Below, piece by piece: positions 6,624 through 14,996 of a stretch of 47,973 nt of DNA. The translations under genes and the position numbers were made by a program. Under the pieces are notes generated by a model. The model was not told the DNA's origin. It worked only from the letters and a program-made list of their open reading frames with translations, and ran no database searches. Each line of letters begins with the position of its first letter. The stretch's first letter is position 1. Source of the DNA: an uncultured Clostridia bacterium (GTDB lineage Bacteria > Bacillota > Clostridia > Oscillospirales > Acutalibacteraceae); NCBI GenBank assembly GCA_947589415.1, contig CANQBP010000015.1, forward strand, positions 1 through 47,973. Direction: 5' to 3'.

Positions 6624-8450
6624 TTGGATAAAAAGCATGAAATATTAAAAAAATATTTTGGACATTCCTCATTCAGAACAGGACAGGAATTGATTATTGA
6701 TAAACTTTTGTCCGGAAGTGATGCACTCGGCATAATGCCCACAGGGGCAGGAAAATCCGTATGTTATCAGATCCCGGCACTCATCTTTTCCGGTATAACA
6801 ATAGTAATTTCCCCGCTTATATCCCTTATGAACGATCAGGTATCTTCACTTGTGCAGGCGGGAATATCTGCGGCATATTTGAACAGCTCATTGACAGCAC
6901 AACAATACGGCAGGGTGCTTTATAATATTGAAGCGGGAAAATACAAAATAATTTATGTTGCTCCCGAAAGACTCCTCACAAATAATTTTATCAGCATATG
7001 TCAACGAATAAATATATCAATGGTTGCAGTAGATGAGGCACATTGTGTATCTCAATGGGGGCAGGATTTTAGACCGAGTTATCTTAAAATTGTTGAATTT
7101 ATAAATTCCCTCGTTAAACGTCCGATAGTGGGGGCATTTACGGCAACCGCAACACGATCGGTGCGTGATGATATACTTAAAATTCTAAGGCTTAACGACC
7201 CGTTTGTCATAACGTCGGGTTTTGACAGACCAAACCTGTATTTTTCTGTTATAAGGACAAAGAAAAAGAACGATAAGCTGCTTGAACTGCTTGAAGAACG
7301 CAGGGAAAGTGCAGGAATAGTATATTGCGCAACGAGGAAGTGCGTGGAAGAGGTTTGTGAATTATTGACAGTCAACGGATTTAAGGCAGCACGTTATCAT
7401 GCGGGCTTGACGGATAATGAAAGAAGATGCAGTCAGGAAGATTTTGTATATGACAGAAAAAGTGTAATGGTAGCGACAAATGCTTTCGGAATGGGTATAG
7501 ATAAGTCAAATGTATCTTTTGTTATTCATTACAATATGCCTAAAAATATTGAAAGCTATTATCAGGAGGCAGGCAGAGCAGGACGTGACGGAGAAGAAGC
7601 AGAATGTTTTCTTTTATACAGTCCTGCCGATGTCAGAACCAATCAATTTCTTATTGAAAATTCCGAGCCTAACCCCGAATTGAGCCGTGAGCAGCAGGAG
7701 AATATAAAAAATATCGAGTATGCAAGGCTCAAATACATGACGTATTATTGTACCACGAATGATTGTTTGAGAAATTTCATATTGAAATATTTCGGTGAAA
7801 AACAAAAGAGCTATTGCGGAAAGTGTTCTAATTGTCTGACGCAGTATGAAACCGTTGATGCAACGACAGATGCACAAAAGATACTTTCGTGTATCATAAG
7901 GACGGGTCAGAAATACGGAAAGAAAATGATATGCGATGTGCTGCGCGGCAGCAAAAACGAAAAAATAACACGGCTCGGTCTGGACAATCAGTCAACATAC
8001 GGAATTATGTCTGAAACCGGTGAAACTAACATACGCAATATCATTATGTGCCTTGAGGAACAGGGATATATCATAAGCACGGCGGGAGAATATCCCGTCT
8101 TAAAAGTTTCACCGAAATGTTCGGAAATATTGAAAGGAAATATAGAATTTCAGATAAAAACGGTAAAAGAAAGACGAAAACCCGATAAACAAAATATTGT
8201 TGCCGATACAACTGTTGATGACGGGCTGTTTAATAAACTGAAGCTGCTGCGCCGTGAGCTTGCGGAGGCTGCGAAAGTTCCGGCTTATATTATCTTTTCA
8301 AATTCGGCACTTACGGATATGTGTAAAAAGAAACCGCTGACAAAAGATGAATTTCTTAATGTATCCGGTGTCGGAAATAAAAAAGCTGAACTTTACGGTG
8401 ATAAATTTCTAAAATTGATAAGAGAGCATACGGAAAGTACAGGAGAGTAG
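6624..8450 (+). CDS. recQ: ATP-dependent DNA helicase RecQ
   Basis: 3'-5' DNA helicase of recombination and replication repair. About 608 residues in the full RecQ layout. The N-terminal block is ILKKYFGHSSFRTGQELII, followed by Walker A (MPTGAGKSVCYQIPAL), the DEAH box (VDEAHCVSQWGQDFRPSYL) and motif VI (QEAGRAGRDG). Then comes the RQC zinc site with four cysteines (YCTTNDC and YCGKCSNC) and winged helix, and a C-terminal HRDC domain (SGVGNKKAELYGDKFL). Start choice: TTG at 6624 has GGGTGG seven bases upstream and aligns with family N-termini; ATG at 6609 is the alternative but lacks a ribosome binding site and lies about 10 nt from the predicted transcript start. Confidence 0.95.
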   Translation: MDKKHEILKKYFGHSSFRTGQELIIDKLLSGSDALGIMPTGAGKSVCYQIPALIFSGITIVISPLISLMNDQVSSLVQAGISAAYLNSSLTAQQYGRVLYNIEAGKYKIIYVAPERLLTNNFISICQRINISMVAVDEAHCVSQWGQDFRPSYLKIVEFINSLVKRPIVGAFTATATRSVRDDILKILRLNDPFVITSGFDRPNLYFSVIRTKKKNDKLLELLEERRESAGIVYCATRKCVEEVCELLTVNGFKAARYHAGLTDNERRCSQEDFVYDRKSVMVATNAFGMGIDKSNVSFVIHYNMPKNIESYYQEAGRAGRDGEEAECFLLYSPADVRTNQFLIENSEPNPELSREQQENIKNIEYARLKYMTYYCTTNDCLRNFILKYFGEKQKSYCGKCSNCLTQYETVDATTDAQKILSCIIRTGQKYGKKMICDVLRGSKNEKITRLGLDNQSTYGIMSETGETNIRNIIMCLEEQGYIISTAGEYPVLKVSPKCSEILKGNIEFQIKTVKERRKPDKQNIVADTTVDDGLFNKLKLLRRELAEAAKVPAYIIFSNSALTDMCKKKPLTKDEFLNVSGVGNKKAELYGDKFLKLIREHTESTGE

Positions 8451-8532
8451 CATTACATATACAATTTTATTTTTCGTTTACGAATAGCAGAATGACATAA
8501 CCTCTTATTTGTGTGTCCTATTTTTGACATAA

Positions 8533-8597
8533 ATAATCCCCATAGCGTAGCCTTGAAAACTTCTTGTTTTTTCAAGTGTCTGCACTATGGGGATTAT
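8533..8597. repeat. compound palindrome between convergent genes
   Basis: A 13-bp perfect inverted repeat (ATAATCCCCATAG at 8533-8545, CTATGGGGATTAT at 8585-8597) encloses a second one, CTTGAAAA/TTTTCAAG. It lies between the converging recQ and rluB 3' ends, so it may serve as a terminator for both. Neither side has a good T tract, which is why I list it as a palindrome and not as a plain terminator. Confidence 0.6.
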
Positions 8598-8625
8598 ATC
8601 ACCGCACTTAATAAAACGGCATATT

Positions 8626-9414
8626 TTATTTTGTTTTTTTCTGTTTTTGTACGTTAGATCCATTCCTTGCTTTGAGCTTTTTTTGATATGCAGTTATGCT
8701 CCTCATTTCGTCAGGCTTGAGTTCCCTCCATTTTCCCGGTTGGAGCATACCGAGTTTTACCGGGCCTATTGCTGTACGCTTTAATCTTGCCACTTCAAGT
8801 CCGACAGCCTCACACATTTTCCTTATCTGACGGTTTCTCCCCTCTTCAAGAACAATTTCGAGAACCGTCCTTTCCTGCTCGCTTGATATTACCCTTATTG
8901 AAGCGGGCATTGATTTTCTACCCTCAATTACAACTCCTGTCGTGAGCTTTGTAAGCTGTTCGTCGGTTATCCTCGGGTGTACGGTAACACGGTATGTTTT
9001 GGCAAAATGCGTTGAGGGGTGACTTATCATATTCGCAAAATCACCATCATTAGTCATGAAAAGCATACCCTCCGATTCCCTGTCAAGTCTGCCAACGGGA
9101 AAAAGCCTTGCGGGTATTTCGTCAACTAACTCCGCAACACATTTTCTGCCGCCCTCATCACTCATCGTTGTTATAAATCCCCTCGGCTTATACAGGAGAA
9201 TATAATATTTTTTCGTATTCTTTCTGATAACAATATCCCTGCCGGCAACATTCAGCTTATCCTTATACGGATCAGCCTTATCTCCGAGTTTTACTTTTTT
9301 CCCGTTTACGGTAACTGCACCCGAAGAAATAAGTTCTTCCGCTTTTCTTCTTGATGCTATCCCCGCATCGGCTATGATTTTCTGTATCCTTACTTTATTT
9401 TCTCCGTTTTCCAT
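8626..9414 (-). CDS. rluB: 23S rRNA pseudouridine synthase, RluB/RsuA family
   Basis: Isomerises a uridine of ribosomal RNA to pseudouridine. 262 residues. An S4 RNA-binding domain occupies residues 8-55 (RIQKIIADAGIASRRKAEEL). The catalytic block PVGRLDRESEGMLF carries the nucleophile Asp111, and the C-terminal motif GRNRQIRKMCEAVG is typical of the RluB/RluE/RsuA group. B. subtilis RluB lies next to scpAB, as this gene does, which supports RluB over RsuA. ATG start with AGAAAGGG. It is the last gene of the block from the M50 protease to rluB. Confidence 0.9.
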   Translation of the reverse strand: MENGENKVRIQKIIADAGIASRRKAEELISSGAVTVNGKKVKLGDKADPYKDKLNVAGRDIVIRKNTKKYYILLYKPRGFITTMSDEGGRKCVAELVDEIPARLFPVGRLDRESEGMLFMTNDGDFANMISHPSTHFAKTYRVTVHPRITDEQLTKLTTGVVIEGRKSMPASIRVISSEQERTVLEIVLEEGRNRQIRKMCEAVGLEVARLKRTAIGPVKLGMLQPGKWRELKPDEMRSITAYQKKLKARNGSNVQKQKKTK

Positions 9415-9427
9415 ATTTAAACCCTTT

Positions 9428-10573
9428 CTATTTTACAACAAGCCTTGCTTTGGCTATTACCCTATCATTCAATTTATATTCAATCTCTCCGACAGCTTCA
9501 CCCGCCGTCAGAGGTGCGTAAACGAAATGCGGGGCATATATTTTCTCCTCAACCTTACCGACGTCTCCGTTTTTTAATGTAACCTCACATTTTTTATCGG
9601 GTACAAGGCATACCTCATCAGAATTATCCCCGTTTCCTACAAGCGGCAGCGTTATACTCTTGTTTCCGCCTGTAAGCTCTGCTCTTTGTACAAGACCGAA
9701 ACCGTAGTCGTATAAGGCACAATGATCGTTCCAGTCGTTTCCGTCACCCAATGTGACGACTATCAGCCTGACTCCGTCACGTTCTGCACATGATGTCAGT
9801 GTTCTTCCTGCTTTCATAGTATATCCTGTCTTTATCCCTATACACCCTTCACACATTGAAAGTAATCTGTTATGGTTTACAAGTGTCTGCTTTTTACTTT
9901 CAGGATACACATACTCCACATCAACAGTTTTCTGCGAAACAATCTCCCTAAAGACCTCGTTATCCATAGCGTATGAACAAAGTACAGCCATATCGTATGC
10001 GGTAGAATAGTGCTGTTCGCTGTCAAGTCCCGACGGTGTTACAAAATGCGTGTTTTTCATGCCGATCTGTTGTGCTTTCTCATTCATCATTTCGGCAAAC
10101 TTCTCACTATTCCCGCCCACCGTAACAGCAACTGCATTTGCTGCATCATTCCCCGATACAGCCATCATTCCCTTCACTATTTCGCTTAGCTTTATTATTT
10201 CTCCTGCTTTCAGATACATACTCGATCCCTCGGCATACATATCCGCAGTTATTTTCACATCTTTATCTTTTGATGCACAATATTCAAGTGCAATAACGGC
10301 AGTCATAATTTTGGTAATGCTTGCTATTGCTCTTTTATCGTTTATATTATGCCCGTACAGCACCTCTCCGTTATCTGCACAATATATTACAGCCGCGCAG
10401 GCACTGTCCGAAATACCCTCCCCCTTTACGTCAACTGCCGATCCCATCGGAACAGCGGAAACTATTCCGACAGTATTGTTATTGACATATTTTGAAGTCG
10501 TTTCTCCGCACCCGCATAATGAAAAAATAACTGCACATATTACAGCAGCGGAAATAATTTTTCTGATAAACAA
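9428..10573 (-). CDS. D-alanyl-D-alanine carboxypeptidase (S11), DacF/DacB-like lipoprotein
   Basis: Trims the terminal D-Ala of peptidoglycan stem peptides outside the membrane. 381 residues from the TTG at 10573, which has AAGGGGTG upstream; an ATG 21 bases earlier lacks a ribosome binding site. The signal peptide ends in the lipobox-like LCGC (Cys22). The penicillin-binding motifs are complete: S85-I-T-K88, S140-G-N142 and K248-T-G, followed by a C-terminal PBP5-like beta domain. The placement beside gerW and scpAB recalls the sporulation-associated DacF/DacB enzymes of other Firmicutes, but the exact paralogue cannot be assigned from sequence alone. Confidence 0.88.
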   Translation of the reverse strand: MFIRKIISAAVICAVIFSLCGCGETTSKYVNNNTVGIVSAVPMGSAVDVKGEGISDSACAAVIYCADNGEVLYGHNINDKRAIASITKIMTAVIALEYCASKDKDVKITADMYAEGSSMYLKAGEIIKLSEIVKGMMAVSGNDAANAVAVTVGGNSEKFAEMMNEKAQQIGMKNTHFVTPSGLDSEQHYSTAYDMAVLCSYAMDNEVFREIVSQKTVDVEYVYPESKKQTLVNHNRLLSMCEGCIGIKTGYTMKAGRTLTSCAERDGVRLIVVTLGDGNDWNDHCALYDYGFGLVQRAELTGGNKSITLPLVGNGDNSDEVCLVPDKKCEVTLKNGDVGKVEEKIYAPHFVYAPLTAGEAVGEIEYKLNDRVIAKARLVVK

Positions 10574-10638
10574 CTCCCCACCCCTTTTAAGCATTTTTAA
10601 ATTATATGCAGGGGCAGGGAGAAAATGAATATTCAAAA

Positions 10639-11061
10639 CTATATTTCGGGATCCTCAAGACCCTCTTCGGTTTTTTTCTGACTGTTTTCTTTTGATTTAT
10701 CCTTTTTTATAAGATTTACTATCTTGTCAAATAATTCGGGAACTAATGCGATAGCTTTTTCGTTAGTATCGGCAGCTATATTAAGCAGCTTTACATCACC
10801 GTGAGATATAGCTATAAAAGCTACGGGATTGATAGTTACACCGGCTCCGCCGCCTCCGCCGAACAGATTTGCATTTGCCTGATGTTTGCTGGCAAATTCC
10901 GAACCGCCGGAAGCAAAACCGTATATAATCTTAGAAACAGGTATAATAGTTGTACCGTCCGGTGTGACGATAGGGTCGCCTATAACCGTATTTACATCTA
11001 CCATACCTTTAATTTTTTCAAGAGTAGTATCCATAAGTCCGTTAATCGGATGATCACTCAT
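10639..11061 (-). CDS. gerW: GerW family sporulation protein (YtfJ)
   Basis: About 140 residues. It has the typical YtfJ blocks: PINGLMDTTLEKIKGMVDVN, the VIGDPIVTPDGTTIIPVSKI core, and a glycine-rich loop (NLFGGGGGAG). The family is required for normal spore germination in Bacillus; biochemistry unknown. The ATG at 11061 has AAGGCGGTG upstream and is preferred over the in-frame GTG at 11070. It sits directly after a DUF2953 gene, a pairing that is widespread in spore formers, and suggests the two act together. Confidence 0.93.
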   Translation of the reverse strand: MSDHPINGLMDTTLEKIKGMVDVNTVIGDPIVTPDGTTIIPVSKIIYGFASGGSEFASKHQANANLFGGGGGAGVTINPVAFIAISHGDVKLLNIAADTNEKAIALVPELFDKIVNLIKKDKSKENSQKKTEEGLEDPEI

Positions 11062-11097
11062 TTTTAACACCGCCTTTTATGTCTAATTATAAACCAA

Positions 11098-11787
11098 TTA
11101 CATCATTTTTGCAATAGCCGTTACAAATTTCACAAATGCAGAAATTCCCGTTGCTAAAATAAACCACGGTTTTATACAAGCGTAAAGCGTAAACTCGGCA
11201 GCGGTGCTTTCCGCAAGAAATCCTGCGACTATTTCCTCGTTATGTTTCTTTATTTTAAGATTATTTTCCAACAGCGATACCGCAGGGTATATTACCGAAC
11301 AGGCATAGCCGTATTTTATTGCCGTATCCGCACTATCCTCCCCGACAACAAGCAGTTTGACATCAAGCATTTTTATCACAAGATGTTTAGCAAGTTTTTT
11401 AGGTATATCCGTAAGAATGTCCAACAGCTTTTTGACTAAATCAAAAATTCCTCCGAAACCGTATTTGTCTTTAAATTCAAGTATAGGATTTTTTTTCTGC
11501 TTACTGTCATTCTTTTCGACTTTTCCGTTATCGTCACGGGATTTATTTTCGGAGCTGTCCGAAGATTTTTTTTCGTTTTCTTCGTGTTCGGGATTATTCT
11601 TTGATTTAACGCTTTCCGTATCATCAGACTTATTATCTTTGTTTTGCGGTAAAACATTGAAATTCAAAAAAAGATAACCGATCCGTAATTTCAATTTATC
11701 ATCATAAACAAGTTTTATTCTTATCGGACACATAAGCAATATTATTATAAATGCTATTATACCGAAAATTATGTATAAAGCTGTCAT
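11098..11787 (-). CDS. DUF2953 domain membrane-anchored protein
   Basis: 229 residues. One N-terminal membrane helix (residues 3-20) is followed by the short DUF2953 beta segment, then a strongly charged low-complexity linker of Lys/Asp/Glu/Ser/Asn at about residues 48-95. A conserved C-terminal part follows (TAIKYGYACSVIYPAVSLL) with a final amphipathic helix. Bacillus YtfI, the neighbour of YtfJ, is the matching protein. Its ATG overlaps the scpB stop by four bases (ATGA), showing translational coupling in the operon. Function unknown; co-occurrence with gerW suggests a sporulation role. Confidence 0.85.
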   Translation of the reverse strand: MTALYIIFGIIAFIIILLMCPIRIKLVYDDKLKLRIGYLFLNFNVLPQNKDNKSDDTESVKSKNNPEHEENEKKSSDSSENKSRDDNGKVEKNDSKQKKNPILEFKDKYGFGGIFDLVKKLLDILTDIPKKLAKHLVIKMLDVKLLVVGEDSADTAIKYGYACSVIYPAVSLLENNLKIKKHNEEIVAGFLAESTAAEFTLYACIKPWFILATGISAFVKFVTAIAKMM

Positions 11788-12329
11788 GCCTGCTCACCGT
11801 TACCGTCTTTATTTTCTTCATTATTAGGAATGGGAGGAAGTTCATCAAGAGATGATATATTAAAACACCTCAAAAAATGTTCTGTCGTGCCGTAAACAAG
11901 GGGTCTGCCGGGAAGCTCCAAGCGGCCTTTTTCTTCAATAAGCTCTCTTGATAAAAGATTAGCAACGACACCGGAGCAATCGACTCCCCTCACCTGTTCT
12001 ATGAACGCCTTTGTGACCGGCTGATTATAGGCAATAACAGCCAACACCTCCGAGGCTGCTTGTGAAAGCGGCGTGTTCCTGCGAAGATCCAATACAGAAC
12101 GTATCACATCGGCATATTCCTCAACGCTGCACATTTGAACCGATTTTCCAAGTCTTACGATTCTAATTCCGCTTTGTCTTTCAGCATATTCTTCGGAAAG
12201 CTCCCTGCAAATCTTTATTACAATATCTTGTGATATTTCAAGAGATTTTGCTATACTCTCAATCTCAACAGGTGTACCGCAGGCAAAAATAACAGCCTCT
12301 ACCGCACTTTTAAGTTTCTCCTCCTGCAT
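11784..12329 (-). CDS. scpB: segregation and condensation protein ScpB
   Basis: Winged-helix partner of ScpA and SMC in the bacterial condensin complex. About 181 residues with two winged-helix domains; family motifs LSQAASEVLAVIAYNQPVTK and the ending GRPLVYGTTEHFLRCFNIS are intact. The ATG at 12329 is used because AGAGGGTG lies six bases upstream; an in-frame GTG at 12338 would sit inside that site. It overlaps the 3' end of scpA by 20 bases, so the two are translationally coupled. Confidence 0.95.
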   Translation of the reverse strand: MQEEKLKSAVEAVIFACGTPVEIESIAKSLEISQDIVIKICRELSEEYAERQSGIRIVRLGKSVQMCSVEEYADVIRSVLDLRRNTPLSQAASEVLAVIAYNQPVTKAFIEQVRGVDCSGVVANLLSRELIEEKGRLELPGRPLVYGTTEHFLRCFNISSLDELPPIPNNEENKDGNGEQA

Positions 12330-13056
12330 TTTCTTCACCCTCTCTTCGTCTTTTCCCTCCGCTTATAAGCATAAGAGTCTGAGCATCGCCTTCGCCCTCC
12401 ACCCTTACTCTTTTTCCTTTGATAAGCTCCAGCACGGCAAGAAATGTTGCAACAAGCTCACTCCTGTCAGAAGCATCATCGAATATACTGCTGTATCCGA
12501 CTTTTTTTCCGTTCCACAACCTTTTCATAACACCTATTATCTTTGAGCTTACGGAAACTATTTTTCTTTTGACAATACCCGAAAACGCATCTTCGGGGGG
12601 CGGCAGTTTCGCCTTACCCCTGCCGACTGCCGCAAGATATGCCGCAACAAGATATGTCGGCTCATGGTTTCTTCTGTATTTCATATCTGCCTTAATTTTT
12701 TCCTGTTCACGGCAATAACTGTCAAAACTGATTTTTTCCGAAAGGATCTTAGCAACCTGCTTGCATTTCTTATATTCGATAAGCTGTCCCGAAAGTTCTT
12801 TTTTCATTTCCTCAGCTTCTTCATATTTCGGCAAAAGCATTGCTGATTTTATCTGCACGAGTCTTGACGCCATATCCAAAAATTCTCCGGCTATTTCAAG
12901 ATCCTGCTCCTGCATAAGCTGTATATGTTCCATATACTGATCCAGAAGTTCGGAAATCAAAATATCATATATATTCAGTTTATTTTTTTCTATAAGGTGC
13001 AGCAAGAGGTCGAGCGGGCCTTCAAACGTACTGACCTTGTATGATAACACTTCCAA
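12310..13056 (-). CDS. scpA: segregation and condensation protein ScpA
   Basis: Kleisin subunit that bridges SMC heads. About 248 residues. The N-terminal kleisin block is clear (YKVSTFEGPLDLLLHLIEKN, NIYDILISELLDQY), and the C-terminal SMC-cap winged helix begins at LVATFLAVLELIKGKRV. The start is TTG at 13056, with AGGAG eight bases upstream; the open frame extends further but without a ribosome binding site and would overlap the M50 gene. It lies 14 bases downstream of the M50 protease gene and overlaps scpB. Confidence 0.94.
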   Translation of the reverse strand: MEVLSYKVSTFEGPLDLLLHLIEKNKLNIYDILISELLDQYMEHIQLMQEQDLEIAGEFLDMASRLVQIKSAMLLPKYEEAEEMKKELSGQLIEYKKCKQVAKILSEKISFDSYCREQEKIKADMKYRRNHEPTYLVAAYLAAVGRGKAKLPPPEDAFSGIVKRKIVSVSSKIIGVMKRLWNGKKVGYSSIFDDASDRSELVATFLAVLELIKGKRVRVEGEGDAQTLMLISGGKRRREGEENAGGET

Positions 13057-13070
13057 AATTACAACTCCTG

Positions 13071-13760
13071 TCAACCGGCAAAGAATGAGAAAGGAAGAGA
13101 TGTCAGCCAAGAAATACAATTGTAGAAGAAATTGTTGGCTCTGCCGAGTATTCCGTCCAAACCGCCAAATATAATCACTACAAACAAAACCATAGAAATT
13201 ATACCCATTCTTTGCTCTATCCAGATTATTGCCTTATCGGGAAGGAATGCCATGAGAATTTTTGAACCGTCAAGCGGCGGAATAGGAATAAAATTGAATA
13301 CCGCAAGACCTATGTTTACAGTAATAAGAAATTCAAAAAACATAAGTACATAGCCAATAAAAGTACTGCCCGGTATTATACCTTTAAAGATCATAAACAA
13401 AATTCCGTTTTGAATAAGACCTGCAACTATTGCCGCAAGAAGATTGGATACCGGGCCTGCAAGTGCGGTAAGCGCCATTCCTGCTTTAGGATTTTTAAAT
13501 CTCCTCGGATTTATCGGCACGGGCTTTGCCCAACCGAAGCCGATAATAAGCATAAGACAAGCTCCGAGATAATCAATATGCTCAAGCGGATTAAGTGTGA
13601 GTCGGCGCTGTCTTTTCGCGGTATCGTCACCCAACTTGTACGCAACAAGACCGTGGGCACATTCATGAAGCGGAAGTACAAGAAATATTGTAAGCAAAAC
13701 CGACAAAATATACATTAAAACAGAAATAAGATTTCCCGATTTTAAAAGACTGAACAGCAT
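13071..13760 (-). CDS. site-2 protease family membrane metallopeptidase (M50, YwhC/YdhC type)
   Basis: 229 residues, with about five or six hydrophobic segments. The zinc-binding HECAH is at residues 33-37 in the first half (LVLPLHECAHGLVAYKLG) and the second metal motif NFIPIPPLDGSKI lies in the second half. There is no CBS or PDZ domain. The gene immediately precedes scpA, an arrangement common in Clostridia and bacilli. Although pro-sigma-K is encoded 7 kb away, this compact member of the family is not obviously SpoIVFB; the substrate is unknown. ATG start with GAAGGAGG. Confidence 0.9.
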   Translation of the reverse strand: MLFSLLKSGNLISVLMYILSVLLTIFLVLPLHECAHGLVAYKLGDDTAKRQRRLTLNPLEHIDYLGACLMLIIGFGWAKPVPINPRRFKNPKAGMALTALAGPVSNLLAAIVAGLIQNGILFMIFKGIIPGSTFIGYVLMFFEFLITVNIGLAVFNFIPIPPLDGSKILMAFLPDKAIIWIEQRMGIISMVLFVVIIFGGLDGILGRANNFFYNCISWLTSLPFSFFAG

Positions 13761-13784
13761 TTAGTTCTTCCTCCTTCGTCAACC

Positions 13785-13824
13785 AAAAAGCAGAACCCTG
13801 CTTTTATTTCAGGCAAGATTCTGC
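13785..13824 (-). terminator. terminator after the efp/zinc-ribbon unit
   Basis: On the minus strand a GCAGAAT...GTTCTGC hairpin (13824 down to 13790) is followed by five Ts (13789-13785). It closes the efp transcript before the M50-scpAB block begins at 13760. Confidence 0.75.
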
Positions 13825-13841
13825 ATACTTGATAAAATTTA

Positions 13842-14255
13842 TTATTCCTTTTCGTCAAGCTCGTCCTCATTATAATCAAATTCAAGAGTTTCATTACAAT
13901 TAGGACAATCAATTACGCCCTCGTTAAGAGCATCTTCGCTTATATATGTCACACAGCCGCAGTTAGGACAAGTAACCTCATACGACATTTCATCACTGTC
14001 CGAGTCATCATATGTGATATCATCGGAAAAATCCTCATCACACAGTATATCCTCGACACCCGAAAGATCCTCACTTATTCCGTCGATCTGATCACAGACA
14101 TCGTCATAACACTGTTCCAATTCTTTTATTTCGTCTGCCATGTCCGCAAGAAGATCGGCAATGAGCTTAAAAATCTTTGTCTGCTTATCTGCGGGGTCAA
14201 GCTCAAGACCGTCTATAAGTCCTTTTACATAAGCTGCCTTTTCACTAAGCTGCAT
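13842..14255 (-). CDS. CD1247 N-terminal domain protein with zinc ribbon
   Basis: 137 residues. The N-terminal 60 residues form the helical CD1247-type domain (AAYVKGLIDGLELDPADKQT) followed by a predicted coiled segment. An acidic middle part rich in Asp/Ser follows, and then a zinc ribbon, CPNCGCV...CPNCNETLEF. The protein is highly acidic overall. The start is ATG 14255 with GGAGGT nine bases upstream; an in-frame start 21 bases further out would include that site. It follows efp by 26 bases and ends at a terminator, so it forms an operon with efp. Function unknown. Confidence 0.85.
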   Translation of the reverse strand: MQLSEKAAYVKGLIDGLELDPADKQTKIFKLIADLLADMADEIKELEQCYDDVCDQIDGISEDLSGVEDILCDEDFSDDITYDDSDSDEMSYEVTCPNCGCVTYISEDALNEGVIDCPNCNETLEFDYNEDELDEKE

Positions 14256-14281
14256 AATAATTACCTCCGATATCAACAGAC

Positions 14282-14842
14282 TTACTGCGCTCTTGACATA
14301 TATTCGCCTGTTCTTGTATCAATCTGAATTTTGTCACCCTCATTTATGAAAATCGGAACTTTTATCTCTGCTCCGGTTTCAAGTGTAGCGGGTTTTGTAA
14401 CGTTCGTTGCGGTATCTCCCTTAACACCCGGTTCTGTCTGCGTTACCTCAAGCACAACGAATGTCGGTGGTTCAACACCAAAGACGCTGCCCTTATATGA
14501 CATAATCTTACATACCATATTTTCCTTTACAAACTTGAAGTTATCCCCAAGAACGCTCGCATTGATAGGTGTCTGTTCGTAAGTTTCATTATCCATGAAA
14601 TAATACAGTTCACCGTCATTATAGATATATTCCATGTCTTTTCTCTCAATAAATGCGGTCGGGTATTTATCATTGGGGTTAAAGGTTTTTTCAACCACCG
14701 CACCTGTTATCACATTCTTAATCTTCGTGCGGACAAAAGCTGCGCCCTTTCCCGGTTTAACGTGTTGAAATTCCACGATAGTAACCACCTGTCCGTCCAT
14801 CTCAAATGTAACGCCGTTTCTGAAATCACCTGCTGTAATCAT
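14282..14842 (-). CDS. efp: translation elongation factor P
   Basis: Relieves ribosome stalling at polyproline stretches. 186 residues in three beta domains. The loop tip reads KPGKGAAF with Lys32 as the likely modified residue, matching the position modified in B. subtilis. The conserved C-terminus includes [19 protein letters not shown] start with TAGGAGGT. The promoter is at 14921-14949. In the leader, a 7-bp hairpin CCCGACA/TGTCGGG (14879-14894) may stabilise the 5' end. Confidence 0.97.
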   Translation of the reverse strand: MITAGDFRNGVTFEMDGQVVTIVEFQHVKPGKGAAFVRTKIKNVITGAVVEKTFNPNDKYPTAFIERKDMEYIYNDGELYYFMDNETYEQTPINASVLGDNFKFVKENMVCKIMSYKGSVFGVEPPTFVVLEVTQTEPGVKGDTATNVTKPATLETGAEIKVPIFINEGDKIQIDTRTGEYMSRAQ

Positions 14843-14920
14843 TTAAAAACCTCCTAAATAATTTTACACAAAATACAACCCCGACAGATGTCGGGACAAA
14901 CAAGCAAATACGCTCGTTTA

Positions 14921-14949
14921 ATTATACTATACAAATTGATAAAATGCAA
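14921..14949 (-). promoter_or_regulatory. promoter of efp
   Basis: Minus strand TTGCAT (14949-14944), 17 bp, TATAAT (14926-14921), leaving a leader of about 75 nt with one small hairpin. Confidence 0.65.
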
Positions 14950-14996
14950 GTTTTTTAATTATTTTCTTTCGCATCTTCTTTCGCATCTAAACATTG

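Noticed and set aside
13071-13760. M50 protease as the SpoIVFB that activates pro-SigK
   Set aside because: It is compact, lacks a CBS domain and lies in the scpAB operon like the YwhC-type proteins; no spoIVFA is adjacent.
14879-14894. Small hairpin in the efp leader as terminator of the upstream CNNM gene
   Set aside because: It lies downstream of the efp promoter, is only seven base pairs and lacks a T tract; treated as a leader structure.
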